The position numbers were made by a program, and so were the translations under genes. From positions 1 to 29,810 of the forward strand of contig JBFWIL010000004.1 of assembly GCA_050256015.1 (NCBI GenBank): a stretch of DNA of 29,810 nucleotides, read 5' to 3'. The notes beneath the pieces are model-generated. The model was not told the origin of the DNA. It made no database searches and was given only the letters and a program-made list of their open reading frames with translations. Positions within the stretch are counted from its first letter, which is position 1. Every line of letters starts with the position of its first letter. This stretch comes from JBFWIL01 sp050256015. Lineage in GTDB: Bacteria > Bacteroidota > Bacteroidia > Bacteroidales > Prolixibacteraceae. Of the stretch, positions 23,116 to 29,810 are shown piece after piece.

Positions 23116-23481
23116 TTATTTTGTTTTAAAGAGTTTGCCAAGCTGCTCCTTCATTTTGAGGGTCAGTCCGGCTACCACCTGCTCGTAGGAATGGTCGATC
23201 CATTCCCGGATCATTCGGTCTGCCAGATTATGATTGAGGCTGACGGTATTCCAGTGTTTTTTGTTCATGTGATAACCCGGACTGACGCCGGGATAACGTT
23301 CCCTCAGGTCCTGAGCCTTTTCAGGATCACATTTGAGGTTAATCCAGCCGGTCGACTCCAGGTCCGTGAGCAGAAATATTTTTCCCATGACTTTGTATAC
23401 CAGGGTGGTCTCATCAAAGGGAAACTCCTCGGTGACTCCTTTTTTGGACAGACAGTAGCTTCTGATTTCCTCAATGTTCAT
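23116..23481 (-). CDS. MmcQ/YjbR family protein
   Basis: 121 residues with the YjbR pattern: YCLSKKGVTEEFPFDETTLVYKVMGKIFLL, then WINLKCDPEKAQDLRERYPG and YHMNKKHWNTVSL, ending with a helical WIDHSYEQVVAGL. The fold is CyaY-like and is described as DNA-binding in the family, but the role is not known. A near-consensus element TATCTTTA at 23502-23509 on the minus strand lies 20 bases before the ATG, a geometry like the other promoters in this window. Confidence 0.88.
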   Translation of the reverse strand: MNIEEIRSYCLSKKGVTEEFPFDETTLVYKVMGKIFLLTDLESTGWINLKCDPEKAQDLRERYPGVSPGYHMNKKHWNTVSLNHNLADRMIREWIDHSYEQVVAGLTLKMKEQLGKLFKTK

Positions 23482-23559
23482 GCTTATTCCGTTTTTTGTG
23501 ATAAAGATAATGAATGACCGGCCTTGTTGTAGGCAGATCCTGTGAGTAATCTGCAGAAC

Positions 23560-23925
23560 TTAGCGGGCCAGGGGGTAAAAAGCGTTTTTGATATGCTCAA
23601 GCCGATGCCTGTTATTTTCAAAAATGATGGCTATCAGATCAAAACGGGTGTTTAGTCCGATTTGATTCCGGCGGATATAACGTTCGGCGGCAGCGATCAG
23701 ATGATCCATCTTCTTTTGGTTGACTGCATCTGCAGGATGTCCGAACTGTTCGCCGGTGCGTGATTTCACTTCCACGATCACCAGTTCATCCTGATCCAGG
23801 GCAATGATATCAATTTCTGCCCGGCGCGATCGCCAGTTGGTTTCCAGGATACGGTACCCCAGCTTTTGGATATATTCCGCGGCAATCCGTTCCCCTTTTT
23901 TCCCGGTTTCCGTATGAAAGGCCAT
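23560..23925 (-). CDS. YraN family (UPF0102) putative endonuclease-like protein
   Basis: 121 residues. The restriction-endonuclease-like core is visible: GKKGERIAAEYIQKLGYRIL, then NWRSRRAEIDIIALD and LVIVEVKSR, giving the E...D...ExK catalytic-type pattern, followed by FGHPADAVNQKKMDHL. The biological role of the family is unclear. A GCAGAT/ATCTGC inverted repeat (23533-23554) lies just after its stop on the minus strand, without a T-tract. Confidence 0.9.
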   Translation of the reverse strand: MAFHTETGKKGERIAAEYIQKLGYRILETNWRSRRAEIDIIALDQDELVIVEVKSRTGEQFGHPADAVNQKKMDHLIAAAERYIRRNQIGLNTRFDLIAIIFENNRHRLEHIKNAFYPLAR

Positions 23926-23994
23926 AGGGTATAGATATTATCCGGTAAATTAATGGAAATAAGTTATGTATTCCAAATCAGGGGGAGCGGTTTT

Positions 23995-24903
23995 TTATGA
24001 AATCAGCCGAAATACGGAACGGTCCGGCTTCACACTGAGGGAGTAAGATGCACCCAGCATCAGGGGCAGGTTGAGTTTGCTGTGGCCGGCAGGAAAGCCA
24101 AAGCAAACGGGATAATCATAGTTGCGTACTGCATGCCTGATGATTTCCTCAACCGATTGTCCGAAGGGACTGTCGCCTTCTTTCATTTCCGTAAACTGTC
24201 CTGCTACCAGGGCTTTTAGTTTTTTTAGTTTCCCCGCCAGGCGGAGACTGTGCATCATCCGGTCCAGCTTATAGAGTTGTTCCGACACCTCTTCGATAAA
24301 CAGGATGCACCCGTCTGTAGAGGATTCCAGCGGTGTTCCAAGTAAACTGCATAAAATGGACAGGTTGCCGCCTGTCAGCATTCCGGTGGCAACTCCCTCC
24401 CGGTTCTGCGGGCAGGGGGGAAATTCCGGTGCGGGGTTTGCTGAGCCCTCCAGTAAACGGATCAGCTCAACAAAACTTACCGCTGGCTTTCCGTCTTTCA
24501 GGTAATTCACCGGCATGGCCCCGTGGATACTGCAAAAACCTGTCTGCTGCAGGCAGGCATGCAGCACGGTAATGTCGCTGAAGCCTGTCAGCCACTTGGG
24601 ATGCCTGCGAAACCGGTTGAATTTAATTCGGGGGGCAATGCGTATGGCGCCATAGCCTCCGCGGGAGCAGATCACCGCCCGGCACAGCGGATCATCCAAA
24701 GCTTCCTGCAGGTCGGCCAGCCGCTGTTCATCGGTGCCGGCAAACCGGTCATGGCTACAGAAGACTGATTTTCCCGGAATGAGCTCAAAACCGGCCTGAC
24801 GCAGCAAATCCATTCCTCCCAGTATTTTTTCCCGGTGCACCTTCCCGGCCGGGGATACGATACGGATCCGATCTCCTGGTCTCAGATAGGCTGGCTTGTT
24901 CAT
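23995..24903 (-). CDS. LD-carboxypeptidase (peptidase S66, muramoyltetrapeptide type)
   Basis: 302 residues from the ATG at 24903. S66 features are LRPGDRIRIVSPAG at the N-terminus, RAVICSRGGYGAIRIAP, the nucleophile region TGFSDITVLHACL, LFIEEVSEQLYKLDRMM with the Glu, and FPAGHSKLNLPLMLG with the His. The family cleaves the terminal D-Ala of murein tetrapeptides in cell-wall recycling, or related bonds. The frame is open to 24957; 24903 was chosen because the conserved N-terminal block begins there and TATATTTA (24919-24926, near the -7 consensus) lies just upstream. The HU/SPOR gene ends 80 bases upstream on the same strand. Confidence 0.9.
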   Translation of the reverse strand: MNKPAYLRPGDRIRIVSPAGKVHREKILGGMDLLRQAGFELIPGKSVFCSHDRFAGTDEQRLADLQEALDDPLCRAVICSRGGYGAIRIAPRIKFNRFRRHPKWLTGFSDITVLHACLQQTGFCSIHGAMPVNYLKDGKPAVSFVELIRLLEGSANPAPEFPPCPQNREGVATGMLTGGNLSILCSLLGTPLESSTDGCILFIEEVSEQLYKLDRMMHSLRLAGKLKKLKALVAGQFTEMKEGDSPFGQSVEEIIRHAVRNYDYPVCFGFPAGHSKLNLPLMLGASYSLSVKPDRSVFRLIS

Positions 24904-24982
24904 ACGGATATTTTTTTGTAAATATAGCCATTTCTGCCCGGTGGGCAGTTCCTGCAAAAAAATCCTCGCCGAGGGGCTTGTC

Positions 24983-25897
24983 TTATCTTTTTACATAGAT
25001 CCAGGCGCCGGAATCGGGTAATTTCGAAAGATAATCCTGATGCGCCTTGCGGGCCTCGTCAAAGCTGGCGTAACTTTCCAGCGCAATGTAATGCAGTCCT
25101 CTGATGATGCCCAGATTGCGGGCCGGGTAACCTGATTTCTTCATGGCAGAGAGGAAAGCACGGGCATTTTTTTCTTCTTTAAAGCTTCCTCCGATCAGGA
25201 AATATGGGTGACCGGCAACTACTTCCTCCGGAGATGCTTCCTGACTTTCTTCGGCAACGGTTTCTTCAAGTGCCGTTTTCTCCGGTTTTGGGAAAGTAAT
25301 CATCGCAGAAAGATTGCTCAGGTCGGATTGCTGAAAATAATCCTGGTTATGCTTCAGGGGAGTAATGGCCAAAGCCAGTAACAAGGGGGCAGCGATCAGA
25401 ACCTTGTGCATGGCTCTTTTTTGAAATATAACCTGAGTGGCATCCCGGCGAGACTGGGGAACAGGCTGAAGCTGGCGTTTCCGGGAATTCAGTGATTCGT
25501 AAGTGAAAGCAGTCAGTCCGAAAGCATCAGGGTTCAGATTTTCCGTAATTTGCGGAATGAAAATCAAATTTTCACGATCGTCGTACCTTAGTGTTCCTGT
25601 TCCGGGAATACAAATTTCTTCCCCGTCTGTCAGACGGTAATTCATTTCTTCCACCAGCAGATTTACTTTCCGGCTGGCCAGGAAATAACTGATTCCTTTC
25701 CTGTCGGCAACATAATTGATGAAAAGCCCGTCGTTGAAATTCAGCTTCCGGTTAAAACTGACGGTTTTGGCAGGCGGGGTGAAACGTGCACCCTGAAGGC
25801 CCGCCGGCTGGTAGCTGCTTACAAAACCTCCGAAGCCGGGAATGATTACGCAATCATTCAGCAGTAACAGGTCTTTGATTGAAGTCAGTAATTCCAC
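24983..25897 (-). CDS. HU-CCDC81 and SPOR domain envelope protein
   Basis: 304 residues from a GTG at 25897, supported by a consensus promoter 20 bases upstream. The N-terminal part has the bacterial CCDC81-like HU pattern (LLLLNDCVIIPGFGGFVSSY, ISYFLASRKVNLLVEEMNY, GTLRYDDRENLIFIPQ). A single membrane helix is at about 166-181, then an acidic linker and a C-terminal SPOR domain (HPYFLIGGSFKEEKNARAFL, HYIALESYASFDEARKAH). SPOR domains bind denuded glycan at the division site; the cytosolic HU-like part may bind DNA or self-assemble. This combination is typical of Bacteroidota. Its exact role is unknown. Confidence 0.85.
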   Translation of the reverse strand: MELLTSIKDLLLLNDCVIIPGFGGFVSSYQPAGLQGARFTPPAKTVSFNRKLNFNDGLFINYVADRKGISYFLASRKVNLLVEEMNYRLTDGEEICIPGTGTLRYDDRENLIFIPQITENLNPDAFGLTAFTYESLNSRKRQLQPVPQSRRDATQVIFQKRAMHKVLIAAPLLLALAITPLKHNQDYFQQSDLSNLSAMITFPKPEKTALEETVAEESQEASPEEVVAGHPYFLIGGSFKEEKNARAFLSAMKKSGYPARNLGIIRGLHYIALESYASFDEARKAHQDYLSKLPDSGAWIYVKR

Positions 25898-25916
25898 GTC
25901 TGGCTTGATTTTTATT

Positions 25917-25947
25917 CAAAGTTAAGCAAAATTGTGAAGGCCGGCAA
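25917..25947 (-). promoter_or_regulatory. Promoter of the HU/SPOR gene
   Basis: On the minus strand TTG (25945-25947), a 20-base spacer and TAACTTTG (25917-25924). It fixes the GTG start at 25897. Confidence 0.65.
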
Positions 25948-26027
25948 CTTAAAGTTTTCAACATTTTACGGACAGTCCGGATTTTTTTGTTCTTTTTGCG
26001 GATGCTGTTTCCCCGGTATTAATTTCG

Positions 26028-26035
26028 TATTTTTG
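26028..26035 (+). promoter_or_regulatory. galE -7 promoter element
   Basis: TATTTTTG matches TAnnTTTG, 25 bases before the ATG at 26061. No clear -33 at the right spacing. Confidence 0.55.
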
Positions 26036-26060
26036 GAAAAAAATTCTGATATTGATAGCC

Positions 26061-27086
26061 ATGAGTAAAATTCTTGTTACCGGGGGAACCGGATACATCG
26101 GTTCCCATACAACCGTGGAACTGCAGGAGGCAGGGTATGAGGTGATCATTGTGGATGACCTTTCCAATTCAAACGCGGAAGTGCTTGACAATATTCAACA
26201 GATTACCGGGAGAAGACCCGGATTCGAGCAGTTTAACCTGGCTGATGCAGGCCGTACAGACGATTTTTTCGGGAAAAATCAGGATATTGCGGCCATCATT
26301 CATTTTGCTGCTTCGAAAGCGGTTGGTGAGTCTGTGGAAATGCCCCTGCATTATTACCGGAACAATTTGGTTTCCCTGTTGAATATTCTGGATTGCCAGC
26401 TTAAGTATAGTATTCCGTACATTGTGTTCTCTTCTTCCTGCACGGTTTACGGGCAACCGGAAGTGCTTCCGGTAACCGAGAAAACACCGCGGAAGGATGC
26501 CGAATCGCCATACGGAAACACAAAACGGATCAATGAAGATTTTTTGCGCGACAGCATTCGGGCTTACCAGGGATTGCAGGGAATTGCCCTTCGTTATTTC
26601 AATCCGATAGGTGCCCATCCTTCGGCCCTTATTGGAGAATTGCCCCTTGGTGTTCCGCAAAATCTGGTACCTTTTATTACCCAGACCGCTGCCGGATTGC
26701 GTGACGAACTCCGGGTTTTTGGCGATGATTACCGGACTCCTGACGGATCGGCCGTGCGCGATTATATCAATGTGGTTGATTTGGCCAAAGCCCATGTGCT
26801 GGCAATTAAACGCTTGCTGGATGGCCGGACTAAATCGGCTTATGAAGTTTTTAATCTGGGTACGGGAAACGGTTATTCGGTTCTGGAAATCGTAGAGGGA
26901 TTCGAAAAGGCTACGGGGGTAAAGCTCAATTACCGGATTGTGGAGCGGCGGGCCGGAGATGTTGAAAAGATTTGGGCCGATACGGATTATGCAAACGAAG
27001 AGCTGGGCTGGAAAGCAGAAAAGGGACTGGAGGAAACCCTGCTGTCGGCCTGGAACTGGGAAAAACGGATAAGGGGTATTGAGTAA
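26061..27086 (+). CDS. galE: UDP-glucose 4-epimerase
   Basis: 341 residues from the ATG at 26061; an in-frame TTG at 26052 would add only three residues. The enzyme interconverts UDP-glucose and UDP-galactose with NAD. The Rossmann motif GGTGYIGSH, the SSSCTVYG segment, the SPYGNTK catalytic Tyr-x-x-x-Lys, LRYFNPIGAHPSALIGE and NLGTGNGYSVLEIV are all present. Length is normal. The RluA-type gene follows on the same strand after 75 bases. Confidence 0.95.
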   Translation: MSKILVTGGTGYIGSHTTVELQEAGYEVIIVDDLSNSNAEVLDNIQQITGRRPGFEQFNLADAGRTDDFFGKNQDIAAIIHFAASKAVGESVEMPLHYYRNNLVSLLNILDCQLKYSIPYIVFSSSCTVYGQPEVLPVTEKTPRKDAESPYGNTKRINEDFLRDSIRAYQGLQGIALRYFNPIGAHPSALIGELPLGVPQNLVPFITQTAAGLRDELRVFGDDYRTPDGSAVRDYINVVDLAKAHVLAIKRLLDGRTKSAYEVFNLGTGNGYSVLEIVEGFEKATGVKLNYRIVERRAGDVEKIWADTDYANEELGWKAEKGLEETLLSAWNWEKRIRGIE

Positions 27087-27161
27087 CAGTCTTTTGGGAG
27101 GAGGTGCTTCTCCTGTGCCGGGCGACAAAAAGATTTGAAGAGTACTGATTTTTAGACACGG

Positions 27162-28070
27162 ATGAAAAGGGAACAAGCAAAAAGTGCTGGGAAAGCCGGG
27201 AAACGACAGCAGCTAAGCATTGTAGTGAAAGAGCCGGAGGAGCTGATGAAATTTTTGATCGGACAGCTTCCCCACAAGAATCGCAATAACATCAAAACCC
27301 TGCTGAGAAAAAGGGAGGTTTTGGTAGACGGCAAAGCCATCAGTCAGTTTAACCATGTGCTGAAGTCCGGTCAGCAGGTGGTCGTCGGTGCTTTTCCCGG
27401 ACCGAGGGGACGGCAGATGCATGGGGTTGTGGTTGTGCATGAAGATGATGAGCTGATTGTGGTTAACAAGAAAGCCGGCTTGCTTTCCATGGCTACCGAT
27501 AGGGAAAAACGGAATACTGTATACCGTATGTTAAGCGGTTATGTAAAAGAGGAGGATAAAGGAAACAAGATTTTTGTTGTTCACCGGCTTGACCGGGAAA
27601 CCTCAGGATTGATGCTTTTTGCAAAAAACCGCCGCATGCAGGGATTATTGCAGACATCCTGGAAGCAAACCGTATCCGAACGCAGTTACCTGGCAGTGAT
27701 TGAAGGGCAGCTTGACCCGCCCGAAGGAACCGTGTCTTCCTACCTGTTTGAAAGCAAGGCTTATATTGTTTATTCCAGTTCCGATCCGGACCGGGGGAGC
27801 CTTGCGGTAACCAGTTACCGCACCTTGAAATGGAATGAACGTTATTCCCTGCTGCAGATGAATCTGGATACCGGACGCAAAAACCAGATACGTGTTCATC
27901 TTAAAGATTTGAATCATCCAGTAGTCGGGGATAAAAAATACGGATCAGGCTGTAATGCACTGGGGAGGCTCGGCTTGCATGCCTGGGTGTTGGCCTTTAC
28001 CCATCCGCTTACCGGGGAAAAGATGCGTTTTCAGACTTCCGTTCCGGGAAGCTTTCTGAAATTATTCTGA
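27162..28070 (+). CDS. RluA-family 23S rRNA/tRNA pseudouridine synthase
   Basis: 302 residues. An N-terminal S4-like RNA-binding domain (LPHKNRNNIKTLLRKREVLV) is followed by the catalytic domain with VVHRLDRETSGLMLFAK, where the Asp is the catalytic residue, then SERSYLAVIEG, SYRTLKW and GRKNQIRVHLKDLNHPVVGD. The N-terminal 20 residues are basic and without family match. The exact uridine target cannot be told from sequence. It may be co-transcribed with galE. Confidence 0.92.
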   Translation: MKREQAKSAGKAGKRQQLSIVVKEPEELMKFLIGQLPHKNRNNIKTLLRKREVLVDGKAISQFNHVLKSGQQVVVGAFPGPRGRQMHGVVVVHEDDELIVVNKKAGLLSMATDREKRNTVYRMLSGYVKEEDKGNKIFVVHRLDRETSGLMLFAKNRRMQGLLQTSWKQTVSERSYLAVIEGQLDPPEGTVSSYLFESKAYIVYSSSDPDRGSLAVTSYRTLKWNERYSLLQMNLDTGRKNQIRVHLKDLNHPVVGDKKYGSGCNALGRLGLHAWVLAFTHPLTGEKMRFQTSVPGSFLKLF

Positions 28071-28106
28071 ACGTAACAACTCTGGTTAACGGCTTACAGA
28101 AAGTGC

Positions 28107-28136
28107 TTGACAAGCCGGTAAATCCGGTTAAATTTG
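28107..28136 (+). promoter_or_regulatory. rfbB promoter
   Basis: TTG (28107-28109), a 19-base spacer and TAAATTTG (28129-28136), a full Bacteroidota -33/-7 pair. The ATG is 37 bases downstream. Confidence 0.7.
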
Positions 28137-28173
28137 TTCCGTAAATGTATATTATGAAATATCTGCACGTATT

Positions 28174-29229
28174 ATGAAGACTATTCTGATCACCGGCGGA
28201 GCCGGATTTATTGGTTCGCATGTGGTTCGTTTGTTTGTGAACCGCTATCCGGATTACCGGATTGTGAACATGGACAAATTGACCTACGCGGGCAACCTGG
28301 CCAACCTGAAGGATATTGAGGACCGCCCGAACTATTCGTTTGTAAAAGCCGATATTGTGGATGCTCCGGCTATGTTTGAGCTATTTGAATCCATTTCGTT
28401 TGACGGGGTGATTCATCTGGCTGCCGAATCGCATGTAGACCGGTCGATTTCCAATCCGACGGAATTTGTTTTTACCAACGTGATCGGAACGGTGAACCTG
28501 CTGAATGCCTCACGGGCCATCTGGAAAGACCATCCGGAGGGAAAACGGTTTTACCATGTTTCTACCGACGAAGTTTATGGTACCCTGTCTATGGGTGATG
28601 AGCTGTTTACCGAGCATACATGCTATAATCCGCACAGTCCGTATTCAGCCTCCAAGGCCAGTTCCGACCATTTTGTCCGGGCTTACCACGACACCTTTGG
28701 TTTGCCGGTTGTAATTTCAAATTGTTCAAATAATTACGGATCTTACCAGTTCCCGGAAAAGCTTATTCCGTTGTTTATCAACAACATTAAAAAAAACAAA
28801 CCGCTTCCTGTGTACGGGAAAGGAGAAAATGTGCGCGACTGGCTTTGGGTGGAGGATCATGCCCGGGCTATTGATGTGATTTTTCACCGGGGAAAGAACG
28901 GAGAAACCTATAATATCGGAGGGCATAACGAATGGAAGAATATTGATTTGATCCGGCTGATGTGCCGGGTGCTGGACCGGAAACTGGACCGGGAGCCGGG
29001 CACTTCGGAAAGGCTGATCGCTTTTGTGAAAGACCGGGCCGGTCATGATCTGCGTTATGCCATTGATTCGTCCAAATTGAAAAAAGAACTGGGCTGGGTT
29101 CCCAGTCTGCAGTTTGAGGAGGGCATTGAAAAGACCATAGACTGGTACCTTGGTCACGAAGACTGGCTGGAACAGGTAACCAGCGGAGATTATCAGAAAT
29201 ATTACGAAGAGCAGTACCGGAAAAGATAG
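28174..29229 (+). CDS. rfbB: dTDP-glucose 4,6-dehydratase
   Basis: 351 residues. The enzyme turns dTDP-glucose into dTDP-4-keto-6-deoxyglucose for rhamnose and related sugars. GGAGFIGSHVVRLF, MDKLTYAGNLANL, HVSTDEVYGTL with the catalytic Thr-Asp-Glu, YSASKASSDHFVRAYH with the Tyr and Lys, NNYGSYQFPEKLIPL and VYGKGENVRDWLWVEDHARA are clear. Length is normal. The other rhamnose genes are not in the window, so it may be a single-gene unit here. Confidence 0.95.
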   Translation: MKTILITGGAGFIGSHVVRLFVNRYPDYRIVNMDKLTYAGNLANLKDIEDRPNYSFVKADIVDAPAMFELFESISFDGVIHLAAESHVDRSISNPTEFVFTNVIGTVNLLNASRAIWKDHPEGKRFYHVSTDEVYGTLSMGDELFTEHTCYNPHSPYSASKASSDHFVRAYHDTFGLPVVISNCSNNYGSYQFPEKLIPLFINNIKKNKPLPVYGKGENVRDWLWVEDHARAIDVIFHRGKNGETYNIGGHNEWKNIDLIRLMCRVLDRKLDREPGTSERLIAFVKDRAGHDLRYAIDSSKLKKELGWVPSLQFEEGIEKTIDWYLGHEDWLEQVTSGDYQKYYEEQYRKR

Positions 29230-29285
29230 AGAAAATCGGTATTTTGCTCTTTTTTTTGGAAGGACAATCATTCAAATTTTCAATT

Positions 29286-29810
29286 ATGTTTTCAGGAATT
29301 GTAGAAGAGTTCGGCATTGTAAAAGCGGTTGAAAAGGAGCAGGAAAATTATCATTTTACCGTATCCTGCTCATTCATGGGGGAGCTGAAAATTGACCAGA
29401 GTCTTTCCCATAACGGGGTTTGCCTGACGGTGGTCAGCCTGGACCGGAAAGCCGGGACCTATACGGTGACGGCTATCCGGGAGACCATTGAAAGATCCAA
29501 TCTGGGATTGCTGGAAGTAGGTTCAAAGGTGAACCTGGAACGCAGCATGCCGATGAACGGCCGGCTTGACGGGCACATTGTGCAGGGGCATGTTGACCAG
29601 ACCGCGGTGTGTGAAGAAGTGGAGGAGGCCGATGGAAGCTGGTATTATACCTTTGCCTATGCCTGTGATAAGAAAATGGCCCGCAAAGGATATCTGACCG
29701 TTGAGAAGGGATCGGTAACGGTAAACGGGGTGAGTCTGACCGTGGTTAACTCCAAAAAGAGGTCATTCCAGGTGGCCATTATTCCCTATACATACGAGCA
29801 TACCAATTTT
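29286..29810 (+). CDS. ribE: Riboflavin synthase alpha chain, N-terminal part
   Basis: The frame from the ATG at 29286 runs to the window edge, about 175 residues. The first lumazine-binding barrel starts MFSGIVEEFGIVKAV and contains HNGVCLTVVS; the second starts with GRLDGHIVQGHVDQTA and repeats VNGVSLTVVN. The enzyme dismutates two 6,7-dimethyl-8-ribityllumazine molecules to riboflavin. The two-barrel layout excludes a single-barrel lumazine protein. The C-terminal end, about 20-25 residues, is outside the window. The 56 bases before it hold an A/T-rich leader without a clear promoter. Confidence 0.93.
   Translation, partial: MFSGIVEEFGIVKAVEKEQENYHFTVSCSFMGELKIDQSLSHNGVCLTVVSLDRKAGTYTVTAIRETIERSNLGLLEVGSKVNLERSMPMNGRLDGHIVQGHVDQTAVCEEVEEADGSWYYTFAYACDKKMARKGYLTVEKGSVTVNGVSLTVVNSKKRSFQVAIIPYTYEHTNF

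Noticed and set aside
22816..23517. Open frame of 233 codons on the plus strand
   Set aside because: Antisense to the S4 and YjbR genes, which have clear family motifs; no signal of its own.
26169..27176. Open frame of 335 codons on the minus strand
   Set aside because: Antisense to galE, no recognisable motif.
1..29810. CRISPR arrays, phage genes or restriction systems
   Set aside because: No regularly spaced repeats, integrase, phage structural or methyltransferase motifs were seen.

Overview
The window is chromosomal DNA from a member of the Bacteroidota, most likely a Bacteroidales or Marinilabiliales-type anaerobe. The evidence is the repeated -7 promoter element TAnnTTTG (several with an upstream TTG at 17-21 bases), the lack of Shine-Dalgarno dependence, many lipoproteins, an HU-CCDC81/SPOR protein, a TPR-LuxR membrane regulator, and a MetG with a C-terminal tRNA-binding domain. 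No rRNA, tRNA or CRISPR array was seen.

Left part (1-6824), accessory in character and visibly AT-richer. An RND efflux permease (start only) and its adaptor lie on the minus strand. Their upstream side is abutted by a chimeric relic of two transposases. A plus-strand block follows: a TPR/LuxR-type membrane-anchored regulator and three small lipoproteins of unknown function. Between the regulator and the first lipoprotein are two copies of a near-palindromic box placed upstream of a candidate promoter. This is the best candidate here for an undescribed system, probably a cell-surface or stress regulon.

Middle part (6825-18004). metG on the minus strand diverges from a cobalamin locus. A first cobalamin riboswitch precedes btuF-btuC-btuD (periplasmic binding protein, permease, ATPase). 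A second precedes btuB-cobU-cobT-cobS-cobC (outer-membrane receptor, then nucleotide-loop assembly). Together they import corrinoids and complete the lower ligand; no corrin-ring synthesis genes are present. The cobU-cobT gap holds what looks like the 3' half of a third, decayed riboswitch.

Right part (18005-29810), mostly housekeeping. It holds pheS, a translationally coupled pair of cyclophilins (one fused to a trypsin-like domain without catalytic residues), a RimJ/RimL-type acetyltransferase, an acyl-carrier-like protein lacking its serine, an S4 protein, YjbR, YraN, an LD-carboxypeptidase, an HU/SPOR envelope protein, galE, an RluA-family pseudouridine synthase, rfbB and the start of riboflavin synthase. 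Two possible small RNA loci are noted, at about 6932-7060 (minus) and 22722-22814 (plus).

Several start codons were moved inward because a TAnnTTTG promoter element overlaps or follows the longest possible start.
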